A stretch of 64,000 nucleotides of DNA from Hydractinia symbiolongicarpus (lineage: Eukaryota; Cnidaria; Hydrozoa; Anthoathecata; Hydractiniidae), in contig NC_079885.1 in the NCBI RefSeq assembly GCF_029227915.1, forward strand, positions 24,615,001-24,679,000, in the 5' to 3' direction. The translations under genes were made by a program, and so were the position numbers. The notes below the pieces were generated by a model that saw only the letters and a list, made by a program, of their open reading frames with translations, did no database searches and was not told the DNA's origin. This document shows positions 33,711-46,400 of this stretch, one piece after another (position 1 is the stretch's first letter; every line of letters starts with the position of its first letter).

Positions 33711-34397
33711 AATATTCGTGTAGGGTTTTTGTCGCGTCGTAAATGCTCTTCGTCGTGTTGTATCTTTCTTTGTAGGGTGGTTTAACGTTTTGTCGAGTCG
33801 TATTTGTGTTCATTACGGTGCGAAGAAAACCATACGACGGAGAAAGATACGACACGACGAAAACTATTACGAGTCAAAGAAAACCACGCCACGAAGAAAG
33901 ATACGACACGACGAAAACCATTACGGTGCGAAGAAAACCACACGACGAAGAAAGATACGACACGACGAAGAAAGATACGACACGACGAAAACTATTACGA
34001 GTCAAAGAAAACCACGCCACGAAGAAAGATACGACACGACGAAAACCATTACGGTGCGAAGAAAACCATACGACGGAGAAAGATACGACACGACGAAAAC
34101 TATTACGAGTCAAAGAAAACCACGCCACGAAGAAAGATACGACACGACGAAGAAAGATACGACACGACGAAAACTATTACGAGTCAAAGAAAACCACGCC
34201 ACGAAGAAAGATACGACACGACGAAAACCATTACGACGGTGCGAAGAAAACCACACGACGAAGAAAGATACGACACGACGAAGAAAGATACGACACGACG
34301 AAAACTATTACGAGTCAAAGAAAATCACGCCACGAAGAAAGATACGACACGACGAAAACCATCACGGTGCGAAGAAAACCATACACGAATATTGTCC
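33711..34397. mobile_element. Foldback element with an internal 54-bp minisatellite
   Basis: The left end AATATTCGTGTAGGGTTTT is inverted at the right end (34374-34397, inverse AATATTCGTGTATGGTTTTC). Left-arm sequence (CTTCGTCGTGTTGTATCTTTC, 33745-33770) is the inverse of the repeat unit. About 33836-34380 is a tandem array of 54-bp units of two alternating types: A, with ACTATTACGAGTCAAAG, and B, with ACCATTACGGTGCGAAG. Extra 20-bp partial units GAAGAAAGATACGACACGAC are inserted at some junctions. All three forward frames are open across the array, giving Arg/Lys/Thr-rich translations; with no stop in any frame this reflects composition, not coding. Confidence 0.8.
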
Positions 34398-35657
34398 CAC
34401 ATCTATTTTAACGATTGCTTTTATATCGGCTGTGAGAAAAATTCAAAGTTTGTAAAACCACCTATTTATGTCAATATTTCCTAAATAAACAGTGGTCCGC
34501 AGTGCAGTGCAGTTGAATTTTGTTTTTTGTGTGTAAATCATATGATATATTAAAATACAAATCCGTAACAACAATAAAATAAATCGAAAAGCGACATCTA
34601 AAGATGGTTCTACATGGCTAAAAATTCTACAAAGGCAAGTAGATAGCAGAAACTTTAGACATGTAAATTTACAAATTTTAAATTCTTTAGGCGTTCGCAA
34701 ATAGAAAATAATCAAAAAATTTGCAGTAAAAGAACTTTTAAAAGTAAAAATAGAAAGAATTGGAAAAGCAGACATTCTTACCCCTGAAGCGCTTTTTCAT
34801 TAACGTCACTTTTTTATTTTTCCGTCTGAATGCAGCAGAAGATAAAGTTTTCCGTTGTTAGAGATTTGAGGGTTGAAATCGTTATCCAATTATCATACCA
34901 AACGTATAATCCGTTGTTTGAACTCATCCCCCTCAAAACAAACGCGATAAATCCCCCTATTATTTCAGAGCGTAAGATGTGCCCACGCTGACTTTACTGG
35001 ATCGGTTTAAATTAGAGATTTCCTGACACATTCATTTGCGTCTAAGCTTTCGTATGAGAGAAACTTAATTTTCATATCCATAAAGTAAACTTAGTTAACT
35101 AGGTTGGGCAAAACTATTCGAAACTAAAACACTTTCATGTCTAATCTACTTTCTTTTTTACCGCACAACAAAAAGACAGATATTGTTCTGGAGAGGAACG
35201 TTACTGATAAGGCTCTGACACTTATTTCATTTAAACATTCGTCAGTAGCAGGAGAAAGAAAAAGAGAGCGTAATATTTGTAATCAAAACAGCCGATGATG
35301 TCAAATTATACTCGCGTCACAAGTAAGACAAACCCCTGGAAAAACAACGTAAAACAACAAAATATATTTTTATTTATACGCTAATTACAAAGCAAATACG
35401 CTGCTACAATTGTGTACATAAATATCCCCTATCTAAATGTGGGTCTTAATGGTCTTTAAGAGAGAGAGAGAGGAAGGCCTTTTACACAATTGTAGCTTAC
35501 ACTCTTTTTGTTCGTCTTTTTTTGGTTCAGAGATACTCACTAACCAAATCATAAACCACAATAAAAACGCTTTATAACAAGTATATAGGTGTGTCCATGC
35601 TGAGATTTTGCTGAAACAAAATAACATACAGAAACGTACTCAGGCAAAATTCCCTCA
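34398..35657. other. Gene-free stretch between furin and astacin
   Basis: AT-rich, no exon recognised. A short (AG)n run is at about 35460-35470. Confidence 0.5.
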
Positions 35658-35659
35658 TA

Positions 35660-36314
35660 CAGTTAAACCTGTATAAGACGGGCACGAAGTGTTCATCTTG
35701 GGTAGATGGTAGTCTTATAAACCACAATTAGAACATGCCGCCTTTCAGACAGACTAATTGAAGTTATACAAAAATTGAAATGTTGGTAACATTTGTTTTC
35801 AGTTTTTTAAAAAACAAAATATGCAGGGGTGGAGCCACTGGGGGGGGGGGGGCTTTTTTGCTAAGTATTATTTTCCGCCAATAAGTGTCTCTATCACTGC
35901 ATGAACATTGATAGCATCCAACCAAAGAAACTGCAGGTTATCTCGCTTAATATAGCCGTTTTACGTGTTTTGTGACTCTAAATATGCGTTGGCTTCCAGG
36001 ACCTTCGCCCTTAGACCCCTGGAACTCAGCTGATTCAGGAACTTGCTTCCCTCGTTGATTGTCACTAAAATCTCAAAATCTACCAATGCCTAAGCCCCCC
36101 CCCCCCCCTCCACTTTGAAAATTGTGGCGCCGCCCCTGATATGGTTCTTTTAAACAGGTATTATCTTGTCTGGGGGGATAATGATAGTCGTGTTGGAATG
36201 GTGTTTGTCATATGGAGTAGCAAATGACCATAAACGCTTTGGGGGATCCAAATGTGATCGTCTATGATACAGGTGGCTGTCTTATACAGGTGGGTGTTAT
36301 ATCAGGTTTGACTG
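35660..36314. mobile_element. TA-flanked TIR element interrupted by a hAT-like MITE
   Basis: The left end CAGTTAAACCTGTATAAGAC and the inverse of the right end, CAGTCAAACCTGATATAAC, match well, with TA on both outer sides (35658-35659, 36315-36316). GTATAAGAC recurs near the right end. A second element (35824-36138) is nested inside, showing the order of insertion. Confidence 0.7.
35824..36138. mobile_element. hAT-like MITE with terminal poly-G/poly-C tracts
   Basis: The ends are CAGGGGTGGAGCCAC and the inverse of CAGGGGCGGCGCCAC, matching the CAGGGG(C/T)GG termini common in hAT elements. ATATG is repeated directly outside both ends, shorter than the usual 8 bp. Subterminal homopolymers of about 14 G (35840) and 14 C (36091) face each other and could pair. 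Confidence 0.75.
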
Positions 36315-36316
36315 TA

Positions 36317-37710
36317 TGTTTTATATATATATTTTCGGAAGGGCTCAATGAGGGCCATTGGAAGCTGAAATGCGTAAAATAACCACATCCAGCCTCAGCA
36401 TATTTATTTTTGATGTAATTATTTGGTTCAAAAATGTTTTTGGATGTGAAGACATTAAAGTTTTTATAAAAGTAATACAGCAGCGTCATCATTAGCTCTT
36501 TTATTTGCACAGCAACTTTGTGTCTCCGACAGCTTACACAAACTCGCGCCAGCTTTAAATACACATCAAATCACGTCGAGTTGGCTAAATAACAAACGTG
36601 TAAATATTTCAATTAAACATTCTTTTTTTAATTTGTAAGCAAAAATTTTGGGTAAATATTTTAGTTCTTTAAGTTAAAAATAACTTCTCTACTTGAGAAA
36701 AAATATTCGTGAGCCTTAAAAATCCATAATCCTATCACCCGTCATCAGTGATGTTAGCATGAAATAATAAAAATACTCTACCGTTTTTTTTATTTATTTA
36801 TTTATTTTTTTTTGTTTATCAAAGATTTTTAGCTGATTATTTGAAACGGTTTGTCTTTTTCTTCGTCACGCTGACACAATCACGATCACAATACAATCAC
36901 AAATATATTTTTATCGGGATGGTTGAACAAAATAAAAGAGACAAAAGTCCTGGGGACGAGGTGACGGGGTGGTGTATAGCAAACTGAGAAGGTTAATTAA
37001 GATAATTTTAATTACGTTTTAAAATCCGGGTTATGGTGGCAATTGATTTAATTTTTAATCATAAATGTATGGTAAAGTGTTCACTACCGCATGACCCGTG
37101 TTTTGGTGACGGATCAGATAAACAGTGACACACAGATCGAGAAAGTACATGCCAAACTTTAAATTTAATTAGGAAGGAAGTTGGGAAGGGAGGTTGGAAG
37201 GAAGGAAGGAAGGAATTATTTCACGTTTAAATATTTCACACAATGAAACATCGTTTTTTTAGAGAATAGAAAGTATTTGGAATTGGTCGTCCACACGTGC
37301 TTGTGGTTTCATTGTTTGACTATAATTAAGTTTAGGGAAGAAAGGGAAAGGATGGTGCATAGACTTGACGATTTGCGTATGCATATCGATTTGTGAGTTA
37401 CCCGACGAATTTACTGTCATCACATCATGATTCAGAATCGTTACCACAACTTTCATCCAAACAACACTTTAATTTTTGTTGTCACACCTGTCGCGTAGAA
37501 CTTTTCGCGATTTCGCGATTTTTGACCCAAATTTCTACTTATTTAAAACAGGCTTTTTTAGTTACACTCCGAGAAAGCTTCAGAATGTCAAAGTGTTATT
37601 TAGTAAGTTTAGATTAGGGGAAAAATATCAACAAAAAGTTGCTTGAATTAATTGGCCAGAATTTTTTTTTCCATCATGACAAAAAGAACAGTAAATCTCA
37701 AAAAGAACAG
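36317..37710. other. Gene-free stretch
   Basis: A lone CAACCTCG-family end (CCTGGGGACGAGG) is at about 36948. A (GGAA)n microsatellite is at 37170-37213. No exon was recognised. Confidence 0.5.
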
Positions 37711-37811
37711 CAACCTCGTCCCCAGGGTCTTGTGACGCCTGAGCCGTTATTACCGTTATTTTCGCTGCTACCAACTTATCAACAAGGCAAAATGCCCAGT
37801 GAACGAGGTTG
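37711..37811. mobile_element. CAACCTCG-family MITE, 9-bp target duplication (8/9)
   Basis: It starts CAACCTCGTCCCCAGGG and ends GAACGAGGTTG. Flanks AAAGAACAG (37702-37710) and GAAGAACAG (37812-37820) differ at one base. The interior is shared with the 15647 and 22086 copies. Confidence 0.88.
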
Positions 37812-38641
37812 GAAGAACAGCAGCATGTGTTATAATGAGTGAATTTGATCCCCAGAGTACTGTATCGGAATGTAACATTAATTCTGGCAATTTTTGAAAA
37901 ATAATAATTAATTAATCAGTCCTTTCTATAATATATAAAATGTTGTTATTGTAGGTGATTAGGGTCTGAAAGTACAGCCTTGTAAAGCGGCGGCCTTTCG
38001 ATATAGAAATAGAGCAAATGTTATTAATATTAGGAGATCTGCATACATTCAGTAACCAACCGTTTACTTCACTTTTATTTAACATTCACAACATCAAATC
38101 TATGACGCGTGACCCCTTTCCCGCATCCTCGTTGGTCACCTTATAACATCATTAGGAAGGGAAGGTTAATTTTCAGTAGACTCCGATTAAAACGATGAAG
38201 GAGGAAGGTGTAATCCAATCAGCCAAAAGAAATTGTCAATCATGGTTAAATGGAATAGATTTGTGCAGAAAAAGCGTTTTTTATCCAATCTAGGAGATCA
38301 AATTTTAAAATTTACCCCTAATAACCTTTCGCAAATAATAAAGAAATAAAAAACATTGTTGTATGCTACGGCACTGTTGATCATTGACCTAGGACCATCA
38401 AATTAAAATTATATGCACAAGTTTCCTGAGCAAACAAGAAAACAACATTATTCTTGTTAATTCAACTTGTTTACGCTTATAGTTGATTCAGTTGTTTACA
38501 TCAATTGACAATAGATGTGTTTGAAACTTACTTCACTGAGCTTACCTTCCTGTTCCGATTTTAATAATTACAAAAAGCGCTTTTGTTTACCAAACCTTTT
38601 ATGCAGTGCCAAATGAACAAATATTTATTAGTTAGTAAATG
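37812..38641. other. Upstream region of astacin
   Basis: No exon or repeat end was recognised. Regulatory sequence for the astacin gene would be expected here. Confidence 0.5.
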
Positions 38642-38650
38642 TATATAAGG
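38642..38650 (+). promoter_or_regulatory. TATA box of the astacin gene
   Basis: TATATAAGG lies 50-58 bp upstream of the start codon, so transcription should begin about 25-30 bp further on, leaving a ~30-base 5'UTR (CCATCCTTCATCCC region). A TATA promoter fits a cell-type-specific secreted enzyme. Confidence 0.65.
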
Positions 38651-38699
38651 CGTTCTCTACCATCCTTCATCCCACAGAGCGTCGAAAGTTCTTATCAAG

Positions 38700-41600
38700 A
38701 TGAATATCGCATGTGTTTGTTTACTCGTTGCCATGGCGACGTTTGCCAAAGCCAGTAGTCCGGAGGAAGGTATGAATAGGGATATATCAAGTTCGTTCTG
38801 AGAACATATTCTTTTTTCTAGCACTAACTAGGAAATAAAGGAAGAAAAAACTTTGTTTTCCTTCCCATTGTCCACCCTCCTTAACACGATGTGGATGCTT
38901 TTCTTATAGTAACTTGCTGAATCAAAGCAAAAAGAATTAGGGGCTTGCGTTTTAAAATCTCAGAATCTTAAACACCTCGTCAAACCTGTAATAAAATGCA
39001 TGAGTTACTCGTGAAAGCTATTCAAAACACAACCAATTAACCTTTTTTGTTTCTTTTTAGGAGACATGTTTGAAGGAGATATGATTCTCTCACCTGATCA
39101 AATGGCTGCACTGCAAGAACAAAACAGAAAGAAAAACTCGTTCGCTTCGATCAAAGCAAGCCACTGGAAAGACAAAAATGGAAAACCCGATGTGATCAAG
39201 TTCTACGTTGACAACGCAATATGTATGTATGTTTTATAGAATAAAAATATGCACGCGGTTAAGACCCGAACCAACGACCGCTCGCCATTTTCTTTTAGCC
39301 AAAGCACGTGGTGTGATACTTGAGGCTGTTGCAGAATATCAAAAACATACATGCATAAGATTTCAAGAACTTGGTTATAGACCAACTAACGAGCCGCATC
39401 TATATTTCGCAACTGGAAGAGGGTGAGTATAAAATTTTTTTTTTAACAGCAAAGATACACGAACTGTTCCATGCACTCTCCTCCTGGTGGTTATTTTACA
39501 TTGGTGCGAAGAGTTTATCCTTTTCATCACTTTTTTAGACATCTTTTGAGGTAAAATAGAGTACTTATGTATTATTCTACTTATTTAACTTTCGTGTAAG
39601 TCGCTAAAATCAGCAGTAAAACTCCGTTTCGTACCCCTTTCTGAATATGTGAGATGACATGCTTTTGTCTTTTCTTTGTTGCTTACTTGCTTATTTATTG
39701 TTAATTTTTAAGTTGTTCTTCACCTGTGGGGAGATGGAGAAGTGGCAACAGAATTTCTTTAGCTACAGGATGCTGGACAAAGGGAATTGTTATGCACGAG
39801 ATGGGTCATAGCTTAGGTATGATATGATGATTAAAATTGAGCTCATTTTTGGGCGTTTATGCTTACCAGCCTAACTTTTTACAATTCAAGGTCAATCAAA
39901 AAATTAAACCTTGTGAAATTAAACTAACCGTCTATTCTACAACCATCTACATAATCTTTGAGACAAACTAGAAATTCTATCAAAAAACCAGAAATGGCCG
40001 TTGACGCAAATGTCCATTTTTCCAACTGAGACGGTTTAATCATGTAAAAAGCTATAAGAAGCCTATAGCAGCACTCTAAGCTTCGCACTAGTGAACTTTT
40101 CGGTCTTACTAGTTGAATTCAGAATTTCTTAAGTCGAAGCTAAAGTTGAAGTTCCGTGAGCCTGGAGGCATTACGTCGAGTTTAAGAAGACTTGTGGTAC
40201 GAGTTTGTGAATTTTTTTTTTGTCAAAAATCGAAAAGTCTCAATATTTATGTGGGTGATTGTAGGTATAGAAGTAAAAGACCCTGGAAACGAAATTACCC
40301 TGGGTGTATAAAAAAGCACGAAAGCAGTTTAGTTTGTAACTTGGATACATTTAATTGCACACATTTAAGTAACAACATATCTATCTTTAGGATTCTACCA
40401 TGAACAATCCAGACCTGACCGTGATAATTACGTTTATATCCACTTGGAAAACATCAACCCTGGTAAGAGTTTCTAACGTGCATGATTTTCATTATAACAT
40501 CGAAACTTCGTTACCAGCCAACTAGTTTCTTTTTTTTTAAATGTTATACTCTACATTCAACGCGGTCAAACTTTATTACACCTTTCCCGAGACCATGAGT
40601 CATACTTTTTTTAAACTCGTAAAATATGAATACCATATTTGAATTCAGCATAGTTTGTTTAATTTATGTGTAAAAGTTTAACTTGATACGCCAACAGAAA
40701 GTGCTATTTTGAGGAGATATATATCACAGTTAAAGTCTTCCTAATGCTCAAGTTACCATTGATCGCCTCGTTTTCAAAAAGAGGTTGGACATGCCATAAA
40801 TCTTTTTAATTAGAATAGCAGGTTGTTTACTTGCTGCATTATTTCGAAATTTTCTTTGTTTATCACATTTTTGATAAGAAATTCAAATCTGTTGCCCGTT
40901 TTTCATAAAACTCAACAGAAAAAGTTGCGGAACATCAAAAGAATAAGTCTCGGGAAAGGTGTATTGACCGAAAAATGATTGTGTACGCTGCGTTAAAAAT
41001 AAAAAAACACAATATAGCCGGATTTAAAAGGGTAAGGTACAAAGTTTATGTTTAGAAACTTTTTTAAATCTTTTTTGCTTTTTTCTGAAGGTTCTCGGTT
41101 TAACTTCAACAAATACACAACTGATACAATCGATTCACTTGGTACTCCCTATGATTACGAAAGTTTGATGCATTATGGGAAGAAATATTTCACCACTGAT
41201 TGGAACAAATTAACAATTCAAACACACGATCCAACTATGCAAGATAAGATTGGTCAAAGAAAAGGTTTCAGTAAGGGTGATATAATTCAACTGAACAAAA
41301 TGTATTGCAATGGTAGTGGAACTGGAAGTAAGTAGCATTTTTTACGTAACCAGCAACCTCATCCCCATCGCAACTTATATCTTCTCTGACATCATAATTG
41401 CAATTACTGGTAACGAGGTTGCTTGATCAGTTCTTTGTTTTTCGGGGTTGTTTCTTACCAAAAGATCCGTCCAGATCAGTTCCATACGCTCCATCACAAA
41501 ATTCAGCATATTTTTGCGGTTAATTATTTTAAATTAGGCATATCTCTATCTTTATTCTTGCGACGTTTTTAATTTCCCAAGCATCATTTTTTGGAAATAA

Positions 41601-41870
41601 CACTTTTTCCCCAACCTCGATCCCAGGACCTGTTGTCTCTTTTTGCATTTAGTTCAGACCCATCATTAAGCGCCGATGAGAGATAAAAAGTCCTGGGAAC
41701 GGGGTTGATTGTTTTGCCAATTCCTTTTATGTTTGTTTACTTATATTTTTTAAATCTGTACAGGTTCGTCTTGTCAAGATACAGACAATGGATGTAAAGA
41801 TTGGAAATCATTTTGTAGTTACGACCCATACACCATAAAACATTGCAAGAAAACATGCGGAAAGTGTTGA
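38700..41870 (+). CDS. Secreted astacin-family metalloprotease with C-terminal ShK domain (7 exons)
   Basis: Exons 38700-38769, 39061-39222, 39299-39422, 39713-39816, 40391-40462, 41091-41327 and 41764-41870 join in phase to 291 aa. A signal peptide covers about residues 1-18. The propeptide carries FEGD (27-30), the aspartate switch that keeps astacins latent. Zinc ligands H147, H151 and H157 with catalytic E148 lie in HEMGHSLGFYHE, split between exons 4 and 5. The Met-turn is SLMHY, with M204 and Y206. The last exon encodes a six-cysteine ShK domain (260-291) ending at the stop codon. Astacins of this type in cnidarians act in extracellular matrix remodelling, head/foot patterning, digestion or venom; the sequence does not say which. 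It has no CUB or EGF domain. Exon 6 is read from acceptor 41089-41090. Confidence 0.95.
41354..41421. mobile_element. Short CAACCTCG-family MITE in astacin intron 6
   Basis: CAACCTCATCCCCA to TAACGAGGTTG, 68 bp, in the intron between exons 6 and 7. Flanks match at 6 of 9 positions. Confidence 0.6.
41612..41707. mobile_element. CAACCTCG-family MITE (second subtype) in astacin intron 6
   Basis: CAACCTCGATCCCAGGACCT to GTCCTGGGAACGGGGTTG, 96 bp. The interior (TTGTCTCTTTTTGC...GATGAGAGATAAAAAG) differs from the 15647 subtype and resembles the copy at about 42920. No clear target duplication. Confidence 0.7.
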
Positions 41871-42170
41871 TCATGTGATCAGCTTCAATTTCGTTCTCAG
41901 TACTTTTTGTTAGGTACAAAGGTGTTTGGTTTTGTTAAATATATACTTCATATTGCTTACTCTTGTATTAATTCTTAAAACTCTTCTCCAGATATTTAGG
42001 ACGGCATAATTTTACCAGGAAATTTCGGAAGCAAGAAAAATTATAAAAAAAAATTTCAGAGCATTTTATATAACGTAATCTCCTACTCCCAACCTCGTGC
42101 CAAGGCCCTTAATATATTTTTGGAGACATTTTCAAGGTAGCCGTACCCTTATTCAATGTTTATGTATCAT

Positions 42171-42216
42171 AGTATGGTGTGATCCACGAAGAGGTCTTTG
42201 TGGATCACACCATACT
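42171..42216. repeat. Perfect 17-bp inverted repeat
   Basis: Arms AGTATGGTGTGATCCAC and GTGGATCACACCATACT, loop GAAGAGGTCTTT. An isolated hairpin between converging genes. Confidence 0.85.
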
Positions 42217-42917
42217 GACATAGACCGTCTTGCAAGAAAAAGGTTAGGGTGAAGCAGTGGTCACTTATTCATTCTCCATGGACGCTCGAAAGAGTAAAAG
42301 CAGTGAACCCCATTGGTGCAAAGTCAATCATTTCTCCAGGGTTCAAATCTAATAAGCACCAGGGAAGAGGATAGCAGTAGTGATATAAATAAAAGCATTG
42401 GATCCATTACCTTATTGATAAAAAAAAGTCGGCAAAAAAATTAGTCGGCAAAAATGTTAGTCACTTGGACAAAATTGAGTCACTTTTTGCCAACTACATT
42501 TTTGAATTTAGTCACTATTAAAAGTGGAGGGTTCAACATTGTGGAGAAGAAAACATCAATTAGTACGTGATTGTGTGGCATGCCCAACCCTGGTTTCGTC
42601 GTCACTGGCTAACAGATAAAATAACCGATCTTGTCTAATTACTTTTCGTCACCAACTAAAAAATCAAAACTAAAATTCTCTTTACGTACATTCTCAATTA
42701 AATTTATATTATAATTCTAAAAAGTATACAAAATTTGTTTCGATAAATCCAAGAGAACGAGATATGCACTCGAATGCTTAGTAATTTTTTTTCAAAACAA
42801 AAACAACGACAAGGTAATATTCAAACATTTAAAGACAGCTTTTGTTGGTAATATATATTACTGCTTTTTTATATTTCCAGAAAACTATTTCATCAACTTA
42901 TTTGATAAACGAATTCC

Positions 42918-43025
42918 CACGTCTTCGTTCCCAGGGCCTTTTTGTCTCTCATTGGCGCTGCGCTTATTTATGTTCGTCTCGCCGTCCGATATGCAAAAAG
43001 ACAACAGGTCCTGGGACCAAGGTTG
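42918..43025. mobile_element. CAACCTCG-family MITE (second subtype)
   Basis: CACGTCTTCGTTCCCAGGGC to CCTGGGACCAAGGTTG. The interior TTTTTGTCTCTCATTGGCGCTG and AAAAGACAACAGG groups it with 41612-41707. Flanks CGAATTCCC/TGAATTTGC match at 6 of 9. Confidence 0.7.
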
Positions 43026-43412
43026 TGAATTTGCTAGAACACGTTACATAAAATTTTAGATTCGAAAAAATATATCGTATGATAATCAATTTTTGTGTCT
43101 GTAGTATATGCTTTAAGGAAAAAAAGTGTTTGGGAAAAAATTTCCACCCACTAGCTTTCAATACATTTTGTCTTGCAGCTGCAAAATTCTTAGAGACCAT
43201 TTAAAATTGGCACATATCGGGGGAAAAATTTTCGCGGTTCAAAATTAATCTTACTTTTTTTGCATCATCGTAAAAACGTAATATAGAAAATTTTGATTTG
43301 GAAAATATTAATTATATTGTAGGATATAATTGTGATCAAGTTGCTGGTTTTTTTTGTGTCTGTAACAGTACAAGATTTCGACAACATGGCATAAAAAGAA
43401 TACGTCAGCTCG

Positions 43413-46400
43413 TTATAAAAGAACCTTTTCATTCGCATTTCGACCTGCAGCCATATGCGTCTCGATTTCTTCAACAGTACGTGGAACATCAGTTAACAAT
43501 CTACAACCAGTTTCAGTGATGACGATATCATCCTCAATTCGAACCTAAAATTCGAATATACACAATTAGAATCATAAGTGATGCCTCTATAGTGTGGAGA
43601 ACGTCAAAGGTGAATTTCAACTTAAAAATTAATTAAAACGGTAGGAACAAACAATTTTGCTTTCTGGAATATGATTTGTTAATCATTTATTAACCAATCA
43701 ATTCCAGAAATCACCTTCCCAATCCTTTTCGATCCAAACTGAAAGTTGAAATCATATCAACTTTTCAGACAAAAGAAAAAAGGATAATGGAGTTAGCTAA
43801 TCAAGTTTATGTTCTTTTACGCTCTGAAACAAACAAAACTGCGCATGCTCTGTACATTTTCGCCGGCGAATTCGCCGTTTAAATCGCTTCGTGAAAATCC
43901 CTCTTAATATGTAGGATGTAGATATGTACATTCGGCAGTATCTGTGTTGCAGGTTTAGCTTGGCAGCAAACATCATTTTCAACAACCAATCAAATTACCA
44001 AAAATGCTACCATCTTAACTATTATGGTCAAGGTATGTATTTTACCGTCTAAGGTAAGGTAATTTAACGTTTCAACTTACCCCGCCAAATCCGTAGTATT
44101 GTTCCACTGCTTCTTGCACGATGAAACATGCTCGCGTAGGATCATTTAAAGCTTGTCTGATGATCTAAAGAAACGAGGATATTCAAATATCTGTTTCGTT
44201 TAAAGGTGTGTTTACATCAGGGCTTTGAATTTCTTACGTGGTTCATTTTCGCAGGAAAAACATTTTGCAGACAACAACAAGAAATTCAGGTCGAATGAAA
44301 AAACGACTATTGATTGTTATTTTGATGAACGACATTTCGTTTTCTGTTTTAAAGTGTTGCGTTTAGAACATACCTGCTTCAACTAGCTAAATATCAACAA
44401 CAAAAACCTACTTTAGCGGGGGTAGAGATAAAGGCGGAAAAGAACAAGAACAAAATTGAGTTGTGTGTGAAAGATTAGAGAAGTGACTTTGGATTACTTA
44501 AATTAAACCCTTTTTTAGGAGAAGGTACTGGGGTTAAGTTTTGGGAAAAAATACTAAGAAAGATATATAAAAGATATATAAAATTAATAAAAAAAATTAG
44601 TTTGCCACAATTTTATGAGGAAAGAAAGAGTTAAAATTTAGAAAAGAATATTTTGGGTCCAAATTTTTGGCCCCAAAATCACTCCTCATAATGCAAAGGA
44701 GGGAGGGGTGGACAAATTCTGTAAAATTCAAGCTTATGTACTTTTAAATGCTGCACAGTGGCGGTTTCAAGTTTTAAAAACAGATTTCACATGGACTTAT
44801 TTTCGCAAATAGTAGCTTCGTAAAATTCGAAAAGAGAATTAAAAAAAATATAGTTCGAATTCTCACTTACAGCTTCAATAAAGTAAATTCCAGGTTCAAT
44901 AGTTAAAACCATGTTTTCTTTTAGATTTCGAGTTGTACGAAGACTCTTCAATCCATCTTCTTTTTTGCGTTCAACTCCCTATCAAAACAACAAAAACAAA
45001 ACAAAAATAATAATCGTAGTTTATCTGAGAATTTTAATATGGAACAAAAAATTGATCTGATCGTCAGTTTACCATATAAATTTAATAGATAATTTTAATA
45101 TTTATTTATTGTAGAACAGAAGATCAAGCAACAATCAAATATTATAAGTCAACCTCATATTGTGTCTGATTTACAATACCCTTCAATCCAATCACCCTAA
45201 AACGTTTTTGAAAGATTTCAAAGATGAGGGTTGTGAGTGACAACTACACTTACCAGGTAACCACCAACATCATGAACGTCTAAACCAAGAAAGTGTCCCA
45301 ATCCATGTGGCATGAACAGTGCACCTAACCTGACTTTCATCATTTCTTCCACATCACCCTGCAAAATACCAAGTTTCTTCAACTCTTCCAACTGAATGCG
45401 ATCAGCTAACAAATGCATATCAACCCAACTCACATCTACAACAAAAGTAAGCTTATCTCCTTCAAGAAACAACTACCAACAAGGTTTGGAACTTACACAC
45501 AAATATATACAACATCTTTCGTATTTAGGCTGGACAAGACATTTCAAAAAGACTGCCCAGGACAAATTAACTAATGTTTCAAGTAGGTCTTGATGTTTTC
45601 AATGATAGGGTTAAAAAATGTTATGTACTAGATGAATCAACACCTAATTAAGGCTGTAATAATTATATAATGGTTTTAAATTACAGGAGTATACGTAACC
45701 CATCATAAGCCAGTAATTAGCATTCAATAGCACAAAAAACAAAATATTGAGAGGGACTTTTGGCCAGGATTATTATTGAAAAAGGTCTGTTTTCACATTT
45801 TCTAGGACTAAATACTATATTCAAAATTTTCCATGGTTTACTTACGAACCTGATAGCATTCGTTTCTCAACACGTTATGTATAAACAAATCAGCCAGGAT
45901 GGATTTGGCTGATTAATTTTAGTATCTAAGACTAGATGGGAAACCACAAAAAAATAAAAACAAGCTTCACTGCACCATATAAAGATTCAAATTACACGGT
46001 TTTAGTAAAAATACACTTACCAGGCTTACAAGCCTCCATTACTGCTCTGTTTGATTTCAACACAGCTTCATAAATACCCTTTTGTTGTTCCGTAAACACG
46101 CCATTGGCGGGGAATGAGCAAGTTATATCTGACGTGTAGCAATAATATTCACCACCCATATCGAATAAACTAAACAAAGAATGAATTCTTTCTAGACAGA
46201 AAAGCTTCATACAGAGCACAAGCAATATTAGAAAACATACAGTGATTTTAGGATGATTTCATTAAAGATTTACTCGAAAATCGTCCAGAGCTCAATGTAA
46301 TTTGGGGACCTTGAGAAGAGGGTGTTTATTCGAAGAAGGCAATTTTTCAAAAGAGGTAGTCATTAAATAAATTGAGGAGAAAAACAAACCAAGAAATAGC

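Larger units (their letters stand above)
41871..43412. other. Convergent intergenic region between astacin and prolidase
   Basis: It holds the 3'UTRs of both genes, a one-ended CAACCTCG copy at 42090, the 42171-42216 hairpin and the MITE near 42920. No gene was recognised. Confidence 0.55.

Noticed and set aside
33790-34484. Three overlapping Arg/Lys-rich frames of 200+ aa
   Set aside because: They come from one 54-bp minisatellite open in all three frames, with no splice signals or non-repetitive coding context.
40113-40403. 96-aa frame overlapping astacin exon 5
   Set aside because: It is intron sequence; exon 5 starts at the acceptor 40389-40390 in another frame.
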